The notes under the pieces: generated by a model | What the model was told of the DNA's origin: nothing | Database searches by the model: none | Seen by the model: the letters and a program-made list of their open reading frames with translations, nothing else | In this document: in pieces, positions 1 through 8,167 of the stretch | Layout: every line of letters starts with the position of its first letter | Numbering within the stretch: the first letter of the stretch is position 1 | Position numbers and translations under genes: made by a program | Assembly: GCA_964558365.1 (NCBI GenBank) | Contig: CAZLCC010000010.1 | Span: 1-64,000 of the forward strand | DNA from: CAZLCC01 sp964558365 | GTDB lineage: Bacteria > Patescibacteriota > Saccharimonadia > Saccharimonadales > Saccharimonadaceae | DNA length: 64,000 bases | Direction: 5' to 3'

Positions 1-25
1 GTTGGGGATAAGTAGCGGCAGGTTA

Positions 26-54
26 TTGAGATAAGTTGTTTTTTTCGTTATAAT
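26..54 (+). promoter_or_regulatory. Promoter of tRNA-Gln
   Basis: A TTGAGA -35 box (26-31) and a perfect TATAAT -10 box (49-54) are separated by 17 bases. The predicted start of transcription is near 61, a few bases before the mature tRNA 5' end at 67, so the 5' leader to be trimmed would be very short. Confidence 0.75.
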
Positions 55-66
55 CACCCTAGTTAA

Positions 67-140
67 TGGGGATTAGCCAAGTGGTAAGGCAGTGGGTTCT
101 GGTCCCATGATCGGGGGTTCGAATCCCTCATCCCCAGCCA
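67..140 (+). tRNA. tRNA-Gln (anticodon CTG)
   Basis: A complete cloverleaf is visible. The acceptor stem TGGGGAT pairs with ATCCCCA, the D arm is GCC/GGC, the anticodon stem GTGGG/CCCAT encloses the loop TTCTGGT with anticodon CTG, and the T arm GGGGG/CCCTC encloses TTCGAAT. The discriminator is G and the terminal CCA is encoded. The U1-A72 first pair is typical of bacterial tRNA-Gln. Since gatCAB is in the same window, this tRNA may be charged with Glu and then amidated; that is an inference, because glnS could lie elsewhere. Confidence 0.95.
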
Positions 141-151
141 AAAACGATTCT

Positions 152-175
152 AAAGACCTTTCAGGGTCTTTTTTA
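152..175 (+). terminator. Intrinsic terminator of tRNA-Gln
   Basis: A 7-bp stem AAAGACC/GGTCTTT with a short loop is followed by a T-run, starting 12 bases after the encoded CCA. It closes a single-tRNA transcription unit. Confidence 0.85.
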
Positions 176-394
176 TTTGTTGCTACTCTGTAAATATTGC
201 TTATTTTTGGGGTGTGAACTTTTTTGTCTCGTGATACAGAAATGCCTTCTGGAAATAAGAGCTGTTTACACATTTCAATATTTTCAGCATCACAAGATCT
301 TAGTTCTCGTATTTTGTCGCAAGACAGGACCGAGAAGGCTCGTAACATAACGAGCTAACCTATATTTACGCAAGTTAGTTATTGCGGTATTAAG
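176..394. other. Intergenic stretch, no gene recognised
   Basis: No open frame here has a ribosome site or a recognisable product. The only structure noted is a 6-bp perfect hairpin, GCTCGT/ACGAGC at 338-355. It lies downstream of the minus-strand gene ending at 395 but lacks a T-run on that strand, so it is at best a weak transcript end. A minus-strand open frame runs through it into the tRNA and is judged spurious. Confidence 0.5.
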
Positions 395-1039
395 TTACAG
401 CTCTTTAGCAAGCTTAGTAAGACTTGCCTGTACTGCATCTTGGTCGATGCCAGCTAGCTTGGTAGCTGTTAATACGATCACTTGATTACCGAAACGTGCA
501 TAGAGAGCTTCTGATTTTTCTGCCACGCCCGTATCGCCCGTATTAACTTTGGCGAAGAAAGCTTCGTCGCCTACATCTTTAACGTCAACTGGCTCGTTCA
601 TGGCTTCTTGCCCTTCGCTTGTTTGTGGGTCGTGTAGGTTTTTCATCCATGCTTTGGCAGCTTCGGTTGATTCATGGTTATTGATAGCAACTGAAAGATT
701 GAGTGCGTTTTTCATACCTTCTGTTGAGCCATCATTATCTTGGTCGAATGTGCAAGCAGAGCCTTTGAGCTTTTCGTAGTTAGGAGTACCAGGTGTGCCT
801 GCATTTGTGGCAATGTCTTCTTCACCTGCACCAAATGTTCCGCCAAGTGCAGCACCAATCTGCTCTTGCGTGAAAAGTTTGCACGCATCTTTATATTTAA
901 AGCTTAATGATTCGGTTTCGGTTGTTGTGGTTGATGAGCTGTTGGATTTGTTTGTATTGTTATTTTGCATAACGACAAACGCGCCGATGCCCCCGAGCAC
1001 TACAACTGCGCCAATGATGTAAGGTATATATTTTTTCAT
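395..1039 (-). CDS. Membrane-anchored extracytoplasmic protein, DUF3558-like
   Basis: The start is set at the ATG at 1039 because a GGAGG site lies 8 bases upstream; the longer frame from 1054 would use a TTG and place the ribosome site inside the gene. The product is 214 aa. A Lys-Lys start and one hydrophobic segment (about residues 4-25) are followed by an Asn/Ser/Thr-rich linker and a soluble domain with two cysteines, in the contexts DACKLF and SACTFD. This layout resembles the actinobacterial DUF3558 surface proteins, where the two Cys form a disulfide. There is no lipobox Cys, so it is probably held by the uncleaved helix. Function is unknown. A TATAGT -10 box lies upstream, divergent from the next gene. 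Confidence 0.7.
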   Translation of the reverse strand: MKKYIPYIIGAVVVLGGIGAFVVMQNNNTNKSNSSSTTTTETESLSFKYKDACKLFTQEQIGAALGGTFGAGEEDIATNAGTPGTPNYEKLKGSACTFDQDNDGSTEGMKNALNLSVAINNHESTEAAKAWMKNLHDPQTSEGQEAMNEPVDVKDVGDEAFFAKVNTGDTGVAEKSEALYARFGNQVIVLTATKLAGIDQDAVQASLTKLAKEL

Positions 1040-1121
1040 GAAGTATTCCTCCAATTAGTTTGATAGTTATTACTATACACCCGAAACAATTATTTAGTAT
1101 GGTTTTTGCTAGAATAGAGAT

Positions 1122-1655
1122 ATGAAATATGTAGCCTTGTTGCGTGGAATTAATGTTGGCGGGAATCGTAAGGTTGATATGAAACAGCTAAAATCTGTTT
1201 TTGAAGAAGTTGGCATGCAGAATGTCATAACGTATATAAACTCAGGAAATATTATTTTTGAAAGCGACATTAATTCACCTGTTACAATAGCAGGGAAACT
1301 TGAAGCAGCAATTGAACAAACTTTTGGATTTTTTGTGAAAGTTTTGGTGCGAGACAAAAAGAATATATTAGCAATTGCCACGGCGCTGCCAGATGAATGG
1401 GTGAATGATACAACCATGAAGTGTGACGTCATGTTTTTGTGGGAAAAAGTAGCAAAGAAAGATGTGATGAGTGGGTTGAATATAAAACCAGATATTGAAG
1501 ATGTGAAATATGTCGAGGGTACAATTTTGTGGCGAGTTGATAAAGAAAACGTCACAAAAAGTGGCATACTAAAGCTTATTGGTACTGATCTTTATGCGCA
1601 TATGACAATACGTAATTGCAACACATTACGCAAACTAGTTGTTTTAATGAGCTAG
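1122..1655 (+). CDS. DUF1697 family protein
   Basis: The 177-aa product begins with the family hallmark: an aromatic-rich start, the LLRGINVGG motif (about residues 6-14) and the segment YINSGNIIF near residue 46. Both are typical of DUF1697, a widespread small cytoplasmic family without an established activity. Length matches the family (about 175-180 aa). No ribosome site is present. A TAGAAT box (1110-1115) ends exactly 6 bases before the ATG, which predicts a leaderless message. It is divergent from the membrane-anchored protein at 395-1039. Confidence 0.85.
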   Translation: MKYVALLRGINVGGNRKVDMKQLKSVFEEVGMQNVITYINSGNIIFESDINSPVTIAGKLEAAIEQTFGFFVKVLVRDKKNILAIATALPDEWVNDTTMKCDVMFLWEKVAKKDVMSGLNIKPDIEDVKYVEGTILWRVDKENVTKSGILKLIGTDLYAHMTIRNCNTLRKLVVLMS

Positions 1656-1704
1656 CTCTTTGGCTCACTACCCCGTTTGTTGCTGATATAATAAACCATT
1701 AGTC

Positions 1705-2166
1705 ATGATTAAGAACATTATTATCATCGCAATCTTAAGTACCGCGATAGGTGGAGCTTCTATACCACTTGGATTTGCTATAACAGACAAAGTTAGCATT
1801 GTGTACCTAGGAAACCTCATTGGCTCTGTGGTGTCTGCTATGTTCGTCGTTTTTATTGGTGACAAAATTAAAGATCAAGAATTTAGAAAAAAGATCAATA
1901 AAAGACGGGCAGGACGAAAGGTTATCTATATTTTTGAGCAGGGTGAAAATAGTAAAAAAGTTTTAAAGGTAAAACTGCGTGTAGATAAACACGGCTTGCG
2001 TCTATTCTCATTTTTTTGCTCGATGTTTCCTGGAACGCTTGCATCATCGATTGCCGTCTATGTGCTAGATCTTGATAGAACAATATTTAAGAAATGGATG
2101 TTTTTGGGCATACTGTTTAACAGTGCACTGTACGTGTTTGGTTATTGGTTTATTTTTGTTCGGTAA
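1705..2166 (+). CDS. Small polytopic membrane protein, unknown
   Basis: The 153-aa protein has two hydrophobic helices at the N-terminus (about 3-24 and 34-54), a basic cytoplasmic loop rich in Lys/Arg (60-100) and two more helices (about 105-150). No family was recognised. A TATAAT box at 1687-1692 lies 12 bases before the ATG with no Shine-Dalgarno, giving a leader of only a few bases. Real coding status is supported by the promoter placement and clean membrane topology. The flanking genes are also small membrane proteins. Confidence 0.6.
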   Translation: MIKNIIIIAILSTAIGGASIPLGFAITDKVSIVYLGNLIGSVVSAMFVVFIGDKIKDQEFRKKINKRRAGRKVIYIFEQGENSKKVLKVKLRVDKHGLRLFSFFCSMFPGTLASSIAVYVLDLDRTIFKKWMFLGILFNSALYVFGYWFIFVR

Positions 2167-2215
2167 GATGAAGTGGTATACTTAAAGCCATAAAATAATA
2201 TAGGGGTATTAAGCT

Positions 2216-2599
2216 ATGAATAAGCCGACCGACTCGAAACTAGTATTTATAAAATTTGGAAGGGGAATATCGTATCTTGTTTATGCATTTACGATAGTTG
2301 CGTGTATTTTCCTGGCGCTGGCTTTCTTTTTACTCCTTTTTGGCGCTAATATGGACACTCCATTTGTAAGATTTATCTATGGTGGTGCGCTTGAATTTAT
2401 GCAGCCATTTCGAGAGATCTTTCCTGTAAAACAATTTGGCAGTAACAGCTATTTTAGCCCAGGAATTTTGTTTGCAATTATTATCTATCTTCTAATTGCT
2501 GCAGGGGTAAATGCGCTTATTGTATTCATTACAAACAAGATGTATTTACACCAGGCTGAACTTGAGAAAGCCGTAAAAGCAAACGAGCGAAAAAAGTAG
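2216..2599 (+). CDS. YggT-like small membrane protein
   Basis: The 127-aa product has two hydrophobic segments (about residues 16-43 and 81-105) and a charged C-terminal tail. The stretch between them, with aromatic residues, QPFREIFPV and then FSPGILFA, resembles the YggT repeat pattern (PFRxxxP followed by a short loop and an SP-initiated helix). The assignment is by pattern only. A TATACT box lies near 2178. The next gene starts 8 bases after the stop with a strong GGAGG site, so the two are probably co-transcribed. Confidence 0.55.
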   Translation: MNKPTDSKLVFIKFGRGISYLVYAFTIVACIFLALAFFLLLFGANMDTPFVRFIYGGALEFMQPFREIFPVKQFGSNSYFSPGILFAIIIYLLIAAGVNALIVFITNKMYLHQAELEKAVKANERKK

Positions 2600-2607
2600 G
2601 AGGTTTT

Positions 2608-3504
2608 ATGGCTGTAACAAAAAATACTAAGAATTTTTATAGAAACACGATTATTCTAGCGGTGCTTGCTGGGTTGTTGCTTTTTATTGCTAATTCGGCA
2701 GTGTGGGTGAATAGATATATTTTTGATCGACAGAACTTCACGCAAGTGGCAGTTACGTCTCTTTCTTCTGAAAGCAGCAGAAATGCAATTGCTGGGGAAG
2801 TCGCCGACAGGGCGCTAGGCGAAGTGCCGCTTTTGCGTCAAGCACTTGGTGGCACAGTTGAAAAAGTAGTTAGCGGCATTTTAGGAACAGATCAATTTAA
2901 AACAGTGCTTACAAAAACAGTCAACACCATGCATGTTTACTTTACGACCGAAAACCGCAAGACAATTGGTATTGATCTAACGTCAACAAAACAAGTTATT
3001 AATACGGTGCTTGGTGCATTGCAGCGTACTGGTCAGAATGAAAGTCAGGCGCTTGAAAAAGTGAATAGCGTTCCAGATAAAATTGTGATTTTAGATAAAG
3101 ACACGCTGCCATCTTTCTATAAACAAAGTGTTGCGTTGATGTGGCTTGGTCCAATTGCTGGGCTTGCTGCGGCAGTTTTGCTAATCATTCCATATGTAAA
3201 GAATGTACGACGATACATGAGTATCGCAGCAATACAGGGTGCAACAATCGCGCTTTTTGGGATGATCGCTATGCTTGTTGGGCCACTATTCAAGCCACCA
3301 GTGCTTGCAAATATCGAGACAGCTAATGCACGCATTGTGGTTGAAAATCTTTATAATGCATTTGTCGCAACGTTTAATGCACAGTCAAATATATTAGTAG
3401 TTACTGGTCTTCTGATGATCGTGGCTGTTTTGGTGATTTATATTGGTCAAACTGTTTACACAAGATATTTAAAAGATAAAAAACTAAGCGTTAAAAGGAG
3501 TTAA
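2608..3504 (+). CDS. Integral membrane protein with extracytoplasmic domain, unknown
   Basis: The start is supported by TAGGAGG ahead of the ATG. The 298-aa product has one helix near residues 12-32, an extracytoplasmic alpha-helical region (about 33-168) rich in Ala, Gln and Ser, then three helices (about 170-192, 205-228, 260-283) and a basic tail. Similar one-plus-three topologies occur in uncharacterised actinobacterial and CPR membrane proteins. No catalytic motif was seen. It ends tail to tail with the HxlR gene, the two stop codons sharing a TTAA. Confidence 0.6.
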   Translation: MAVTKNTKNFYRNTIILAVLAGLLLFIANSAVWVNRYIFDRQNFTQVAVTSLSSESSRNAIAGEVADRALGEVPLLRQALGGTVEKVVSGILGTDQFKTVLTKTVNTMHVYFTTENRKTIGIDLTSTKQVINTVLGALQRTGQNESQALEKVNSVPDKIVILDKDTLPSFYKQSVALMWLGPIAGLAAAVLLIIPYVKNVRRYMSIAAIQGATIALFGMIAMLVGPLFKPPVLANIETANARIVVENLYNAFVATFNAQSNILVVTGLLMIVAVLVIYIGQTVYTRYLKDKKLSVKRS

Positions 3505-3833
3505 TTGGCTGGGGCGTATTTATCGCCCCAATCTGCCATTGCGCTGATGACCGGCAAAAGATCACGACCCTTTTGCGTAAGCATATAAGAGGGAAACACT
3601 GCACCATCTTCTGATGAAGGGGTTTTTTGAATGATTCCACTGCCCTCTAGGTGACTTAGTCGTGCGGAAAGTGTTCGTGGGTTAATGCCACCAGCTTCTG
3701 TTTGGAGTTTGCAAAAACGATTTGAGCCATCAGCAAGACAGCGAATAATAAGCGGCGTCCATTTATCGCCAAGGATAGCGACGGTATTTGAAACACACCC
3801 TTTGCTTTTAGGAATACTATTGGCAGTTGACAT
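3501..3833 (-). CDS. HxlR-family winged-helix transcriptional regulator
   Basis: The 110-aa protein matches HxlR regulators end to end. It has a single N-terminal Cys followed by LGDKWTPLIIRCL, the core FCKL and the recognition region INPRTLSARLSHLE, then a beta-wing and LTQKGRDLLPV. A Cys at this place serves as a redox or electrophile sensor in YodB/HypR/CatR-type members. I chose the ATG at 3833 because TATAAT on the minus strand ends 6 bases upstream (leaderless); an ATG at 3848 would lie inside the promoter. It is divergent from an FMN reductase whose promoter region carries paired inverted repeats, so it very likely regulates that gene. Confidence 0.88.
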   Translation of the reverse strand: MSTANSIPKSKGCVSNTVAILGDKWTPLIIRCLADGSNRFCKLQTEAGGINPRTLSARLSHLEGSGIIQKTPSSEDGAVFPSYMLTQKGRDLLPVISAMADWGDKYAPAN

Positions 3834-3847
3834 GCTTTTATTATACA

Positions 3848-3882
3848 TACTATACTTTATATAGTACTATAATTATTATAGT
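3848..3882. promoter_or_regulatory. Paired palindromic operator between HxlR gene and FMN reductase
   Basis: Two overlapping inverted repeats fill the divergent promoter. TACTATA-5-TATAGTA (3848-3866) runs into ACTATAA-3-TTATAGT (3866-3882). HxlR dimers bind such ACTATA-type dyads, so this is the probable operator for autoregulation and for control of the reductase. Confidence 0.65.
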
Positions 3883-3906
3883 TATAAAAATAATAAGGAG
3901 GATAGC

Positions 3907-4479
3907 ATGGCGAAAATTAAAATTATTATTGGCTCAACTCGACCAGAACGATTTGGCGATAAGCCTGGAAAATGGATTAGCGAGCTTGCAAAAGAATATA
4001 AAAACGGAGACTTTGAGCTACTTGATTTGAAGGAAATTAATCTACCATTTCTTGACGAGCCAAAACCGCCTGCTGAGGGTGAGTATGAGCATCAACACAC
4101 TAGAAATTGGGCTGCTAAAATTGATGAAGCAGATGGCTTTATTTTTGTAACAGCAGAATATAACCATGGTGCTCCGGCGGCAATAAAAAATGCAATAGAC
4201 TTTGCTGGCAAAGAATGGCAGCATAAGCCAGCGGTATTTGTAAGTTATGGCGCTGAAGCTGGTGGTGCACGAGCGGTTGAGCAGTTAAGAAATGTACTAA
4301 CTCAGCTTGCAGCATTTCCTCTAAAAGAGCAGGTGGTAATTGCAAATTATTGGGAAAATTTGAACGAAAAAGGTGAATTTGTCGCGAGTGAATATCATAA
4401 CAAAAAGGCCGCCGAGCTTTTAGAAAGCATCACCCTTTGGGCAGATGAATTTGCGCAGATTCGCAAAAAGCTAGCCTAA
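3907..4479 (+). CDS. NAD(P)H-dependent FMN reductase (flavodoxin-like quinone/azo reductase)
   Basis: The 190-aa flavodoxin-fold protein opens with a beta strand and the GSTRPER phosphate-binding loop (residues 9-15), followed by a Pro-rich FLDEPKPP segment and the TAEYNHGAPAAIKNAID flavin-binding stretch near residue 80. These are the defining features of the NADPH-dependent FMN reductase family, which reduces quinones, azo compounds or free flavin with NAD(P)H. An AAGGAGG site precedes the ATG. With the adjacent HxlR regulator it forms a classic electrophile or quinone stress pair. Confidence 0.9.
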   Translation: MAKIKIIIGSTRPERFGDKPGKWISELAKEYKNGDFELLDLKEINLPFLDEPKPPAEGEYEHQHTRNWAAKIDEADGFIFVTAEYNHGAPAAIKNAIDFAGKEWQHKPAVFVSYGAEAGGARAVEQLRNVLTQLAAFPLKEQVVIANYWENLNEKGEFVASEYHNKKAAELLESITLWADEFAQIRKKLA

Positions 4480-4527
4480 GTTTTGCTATAATAGGGGTGT
4501 AATAGTAAATAAAAAGGAGGTGAAAAG

Positions 4528-4968
4528 ATGAATGAATTTACAGCGAAAAAACTAGCCGAAATTGAAGCGTTCTTGCAAATTAGCGGAGTAATTATTGAAA
4601 AAGCGGGCAATCCTTTAGTGGAGAATAATCCAGAAGTTGTTGAAAGTTTGGATGCACTTTCGCAACAAACTATTGCTCCATCGGTTAGCGCTGAAGTGAA
4701 AGAGATTTTTGATACAAAAGTTGAAAAGACGCATGCGAAACTTTCTAATATGATGGAAATTTATATTGGCGATGAATGGGATAACCCAGTTGAAGTACTA
4801 GAATGGAGCAGCTTCTTTAGTGGTGCAGCGGCAGCACATGCGGCTCTTGCGAGCGAATTAAGTGATGAAACTCGCGAACAGCTAGACACAGTACGTTCAG
4901 ATTTTGAAGCGTTGCTTCAAAAGGTTATTGCCGGTCTTCGTGCAGTTGGGATCTCTCGACGCGGCTAA
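4528..4968 (+). CDS. Soluble helical protein of unknown function
   Basis: The 146-aa acidic, predominantly alpha-helical protein has no signal peptide, membrane segment or recognised domain. A TATAAT box near 4487 and a strong AAGGAGGTGA site before the ATG support expression as a single gene. The most distinctive segment is GDEWDNPVEVLEWSSFF near the middle. Confidence 0.6.
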   Translation: MNEFTAKKLAEIEAFLQISGVIIEKAGNPLVENNPEVVESLDALSQQTIAPSVSAEVKEIFDTKVEKTHAKLSNMMEIYIGDEWDNPVEVLEWSSFFSGAAAAHAALASELSDETREQLDTVRSDFEALLQKVIAGLRAVGISRRG

Positions 4969-5031
4969 AGTTTTAAATCTTTTCAAGATAATAAGGTTAA
5001 ACGCAGAGTTTTCTGCAAGGAGGGTAATCTT

Positions 5032-5412
5032 ATGAAAATAGCAACAAAAGCACTTTTAACACTTCTAATCGTGTCTGCTTTGGCAATGGCTAGTGGCAAT
5101 GTGGCGCTGGCATCGACTGATAGCAGCGTGCGCCGCAGTAACAAGCTCGAGCGTTTGCAGCGGCATCATGACAGAAAACTTGAGCTTCGGGCGAGTATTC
5201 TTGGCATTACGCCTGAGCAGCTAAAACAAGAGCTAAAAGATTCTTCTTTTGAAAAGGTGCTCAAGAAGCATGGCTTTAAAGACAAGGCAGCGTTTGAAGT
5301 TGCTCTAAACGGAAAAGTAAAAGACGAACTTAAGCGGCGAGGTTGGAGCGAAAATAAGCTTAATAAACTTCTGCAGAAGAGGGCGGATCGCTTGCAGAGT
5401 AAAAGTAGCTGA
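5032..5412 (+). CDS. Secreted basic helical protein, unknown
   Basis: The 126-aa product starts with a classical signal peptide: Lys at 2 and 6, a hydrophobic core, and a likely cleavage after an Ala-Leu-Ala near residue 27. The mature part is short, strongly basic and helical, and contains an LGITPEQLKQELK motif similar to small repeat motifs in secreted actinobacterial proteins. A GGAGGG site lies ahead of the ATG. In an episymbiont, secreted basic proteins may act at the host envelope; that is speculation. Confidence 0.65.
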   Translation: MKIATKALLTLLIVSALAMASGNVALASTDSSVRRSNKLERLQRHHDRKLELRASILGITPEQLKQELKDSSFEKVLKKHGFKDKAAFEVALNGKVKDELKRRGWSENKLNKLLQKRADRLQSKSS

Positions 5413-5446
5413 TTTCTTTTAGCATAGGCGCTATACTAGTAGACGT

Positions 5447-5935
5447 ATGAACAGTAATTTTCTTGTGCCTTTAATTGCCGATGGTCTAATTGTTCTTATC
5501 GTTTTGATAGGGGTATACGCGCTCATTCGCTATGTTCCAAAAAAACAGCGCTATGCAACGTATTGCTGCGTTTTAATGGCGGGGCTTACCTCTCTACTGA
5601 TTGCAAAACTAGCTGGCGCAGTTTATCAACCTAGTGCGGTGCGGCCATTTGTAGAGCTTGGCGTTTCGCCACAAGCTGCCTACATGAATAACCCCGGCTT
5701 TCCGTCAGACCATACACTACTTGCAGCGGCAATTACCTTTGCCGTGTTGTTTGCTGCAAAACAGCGAAAATTAGGACTGCTACTTGCAGGTTTAACAATC
5801 CTTATGGGCATTGGGCGAGTGGTAGCGCTGGTTCACACGCCAACCGATATTTTGGGCGGAATCCTTTTTGCTGCGATAGGCGCATTGTGGTATTTTCAAT
5901 TACCCCAATATAAAACTACAAAGTTGCGTAAATAG
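5447..5935 (+). CDS. PAP2-superfamily membrane phosphatase
   Basis: The 162-aa polytopic protein carries the acid-phosphatase signature in order: K54 with R66-P67, PSDH at 86-89, and R124, H130, D134 (GRVVALVHTPTD). These are the phosphate-binding and catalytic residues of PAP2 enzymes. The K-to-RP spacing is longer than the strict consensus. BcrC-type undecaprenyl-diphosphate phosphatase is the most plausible role, recycling the peptidoglycan lipid carrier, but another lipid phosphate is possible. A TATACT box ends 9 bases before the ATG with no ribosome site. Confidence 0.82.
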   Translation: MNSNFLVPLIADGLIVLIVLIGVYALIRYVPKKQRYATYCCVLMAGLTSLLIAKLAGAVYQPSAVRPFVELGVSPQAAYMNNPGFPSDHTLLAAAITFAVLFAAKQRKLGLLLAGLTILMGIGRVVALVHTPTDILGGILFAAIGALWYFQLPQYKTTKLRK

Positions 5936-5993
5936 AACGCTATATTTAATATAATTTTCTCTTTTTGCGCAAAAGTGATATAATATAAGTATT

Positions 5994-6515
5994 ATGCAAG
6001 AAAGTGTAGCACAAGACCAAGCGCGAAAAGAGGTGGAAGAGTCTTTGCAAAAGTCGCAAAGAATTATTGATATGAACTGGGCACAACTAAGCCGAGTAGC
6101 GCTTGTGGGCGCTGTAATTGGCGCGCTAACTTGGGGCCTTGCAATTTTGCTTCAGAATATTCTTATTGAGCCACTATTTTGTCGTTCTGCGGGTAACGCC
6201 GCAATTTGTGGCAACACACAGGGCATCGCATTTAATGGGGCTGCTGTTTTAATGGGGATAGCTGGTGTGGCGGCTCTCGTGAAGCTTGCTGTGTATCGTC
6301 CATTGATTATTACTATTGCGTCTGTGGCTACTCTATGGGGCGCACAAGCGTGGCTAGGTGAGCTTTCTTGGTTTGCAAGCGTTGTTTGGCTGGCTCTTTT
6401 CTACGCGGTTTCTTACGCGCTATATTCTTGGGTTGTTCGAATATATAACTTGCCACTTGCAGTTTGTGTTGCGATTGTCATTATTATTGCAACGCGGTTG
6501 GTCATAACTAGTTAA
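5994..6515 (+). CDS. Four-helix membrane protein, unknown
   Basis: The 173-aa product has a charged N-terminal cytoplasmic segment (about 35 residues) and four hydrophobic helices. Three Cys sit in the first outer loop (LFCRSAGNAAICGNT) and early part, suggesting an extracytoplasmic disulfide. No family was recognised. TATAAT at 5979-5984 ends 9 bases before the ATG and no Shine-Dalgarno is seen, so it is probably leaderless. Confidence 0.6.
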   Translation: MQESVAQDQARKEVEESLQKSQRIIDMNWAQLSRVALVGAVIGALTWGLAILLQNILIEPLFCRSAGNAAICGNTQGIAFNGAAVLMGIAGVAALVKLAVYRPLIITIASVATLWGAQAWLGELSWFASVVWLALFYAVSYALYSWVVRIYNLPLAVCVAIVIIIATRLVITS

Positions 6516-6533
6516 AGCCCGTATACTATAGCT

Positions 6534-7622
6534 ATGGAGCTAGCTATTTTTATTATTCTTATTGCCGTGTTGGTGATTGGGTTTGGAGTAACGATTTTTA
6601 TTCTTTCTCAACGCTTAAAAGACTTGCAGCAGCGTGGGGCAGCTGAACTTATTAAGCAAGATGTTGTAGAGTTAACGCGTGGTGTGGGCGAGCTTCGAGA
6701 GAACTTGCAAAAAACAGTTGATACTCGCTTAGAACATAGCCATGCGTCAATGCAAAAACAGCTTAGTCAAAGTGCAAAGTTGGTTGCTGATGTAACTCAG
6801 CGCCTAACAAAGCTTGATGAGACGAACCGTCGAGTAGTAGATGTGGCTGATGAACTGAAAACACTGCAGAACGTTTTGCAAAACCCAAAACAGCGTGGAG
6901 TATTTGGCGAATATTATCTAGAATCAGTTTTAAATAATGTGCTGCCGCCAGGGCGCTTTAAAATGCAGTATAAGTTTAAAGATGGGGAGATTGTTGATGC
7001 GATTATTATCTTAGAAGATAAGCAAATCCTGCCGATTGATAGCAAATTTAGTTTAGAAAATTACAATCGTTTCATTGAAGAAAAAGATAAAACTCAAAGG
7101 TTGAAGTTATTGAATCAATTAAGGACGGATTTAAAGAAACGTATTGATGAAACAAGTAAGTATATTCGCCCGAATGAAAACACGATGGATTTTGCGTTCA
7201 TGTTCATTCCAAGTGAGGCGCTGTATTACGATCTTCTTATAAACCAAGTTGGTGCCGGCACGAGTGCATCGCGCGATCTGATTGAGTATGCTTTTAGAGA
7301 TAAGCGAGTGATTATTGTAAGTCCAACCAGTTTTATGGCATATCTTCAAACGGTTTTGCAAGGTTTAAGAAGCTTGCAAATTGAATCTCAGGCAAAAGAG
7401 ATTCAAAAGCGAGTAGGTGATCTCGGTAAGCATCTTGGCTCATATGATACGTATATGCACAAGCTTGGAAACAGCCTTTCCACAACAGTCAATCACTTCA
7501 ACACAGCTCACAAAGAGCTAAAAAAGGTAGATAAAGACGTGATAAAGATTAGTAAAACAACGCCAGCGATTAAATCGCTGGTCGTTGATAGGCCGCATAG
7601 AGATGATGAGCTAGCAGATTAA
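6534..7622 (+). CDS. rmuC: RmuC-family DNA recombination protein
   Basis: The 362-aa protein has an N-terminal membrane helix (about 3-24), a coiled-coil region (about 30-115) and the conserved RmuC nuclease-like domain, with QRGVFGEYYLE (about 121-131), ILPIDSKF, and AFMFIPSEALYYDLL followed by VIIVSPTSFMAYL. RmuC proteins limit inversions at short inverted repeats and are thought to cleave DNA structures; biochemical detail is sparse. TATACT (6522-6527) ends 6 bases before the ATG, so it is predicted leaderless. It is convergent with the next gene, one stop abutting the other. Confidence 0.9.
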   Translation: MELAIFIILIAVLVIGFGVTIFILSQRLKDLQQRGAAELIKQDVVELTRGVGELRENLQKTVDTRLEHSHASMQKQLSQSAKLVADVTQRLTKLDETNRRVVDVADELKTLQNVLQNPKQRGVFGEYYLESVLNNVLPPGRFKMQYKFKDGEIVDAIIILEDKQILPIDSKFSLENYNRFIEEKDKTQRLKLLNQLRTDLKKRIDETSKYIRPNENTMDFAFMFIPSEALYYDLLINQVGAGTSASRDLIEYAFRDKRVIIVSPTSFMAYLQTVLQGLRSLQIESQAKEIQKRVGDLGKHLGSYDTYMHKLGNSLSTTVNHFNTAHKELKKVDKDVIKISKTTPAIKSLVVDRPHRDDELAD

Positions 7623-8033
7623 TTAGCGTTTGAAATTTACAACTCGGCGAACAGTACCATCATACTTACTATTAACGATCACAAGTACTTTCACGGATTT
7701 TGGCTTTTTCCCCCCGAGCCGTTTGAGATATATTTTCTTACCTCTTATATCGGTCCCACCATAACATGATCCTGGGTCAGCCTGGAGATCACCATACCAC
7801 CCCCAGCAGAAGCTAGTATTTGGGTTTGCAATGTCTCTAGGGTATCTAACTTTTGCTATTAAACCCCAATTACCATTTTTGCCGTAGATTTTTCCTCTTT
7901 TGACAATCCCCACAGAAGCCGCTTCTGTGGTTGGCGCAATAATTGTTATTAAACTAAGACACATCATTAGTGCAGTAGCAAATAGAGCGATAACTTTGAA
8001 ATTATGCTTGCTAAGGATAATTTGTGAAAACAT
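7623..8033 (-). CDS. Small secreted cationic protein with two cysteines, unknown
   Basis: The 136-aa product has a long signal peptide (hydrophobic core about residues 15-35, probable cleavage after TEAA near 39). The mature domain of about 97 residues is rich in Lys, Gly, Tyr and Trp, with Cys residues in SFCWGWYGD and GSCYGG that can pair. AAAGGAAAG precedes the ATG. No family was recognised. The size, charge and secretion suit a cell-surface or host-directed factor, but nothing in the sequence proves that. Confidence 0.6.
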   Translation of the reverse strand: MFSQIILSKHNFKVIALFATALMMCLSLITIIAPTTEAASVGIVKRGKIYGKNGNWGLIAKVRYPRDIANPNTSFCWGWYGDLQADPGSCYGGTDIRGKKIYLKRLGGKKPKSVKVLVIVNSKYDGTVRRVVNFKR

Positions 8034-8117
8034 TTTTCTTTCCTTTTACTGTTTTTATTTTAACTAATAATGACCTTAGTATACATAATTATTAAAAAAG
8101 CACAAGCATTTTTTAAA

Positions 8118-8147
8118 GAATAAAAATAGCCCCGAAAGGGGCTATTT
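8118..8147 (-). terminator. Terminator downstream of the aquaporin gene
   Basis: AAATAGCCCC/GGGGCTATTT forms a 10-bp perfect stem with a GAAA tetraloop at 8125-8147. On the minus strand it is followed by a T-rich tract, so it ends the aquaporin transcript before the secreted-protein gene. Confidence 0.85.
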
Positions 8148-8167
8148 AAATAAAAGCTACTTGTAAA

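Noticed and set aside
73..348. Minus-strand 91-aa open frame
   Set aside because: It runs through the tRNA-Gln gene in its last third and has no ribosome site; the C-terminal part is translated tRNA.
338..355. Hairpin GCTCGT/ACGAGC as terminator of the gene at 395-1039
   Set aside because: Short stem without a T-run on the minus strand.
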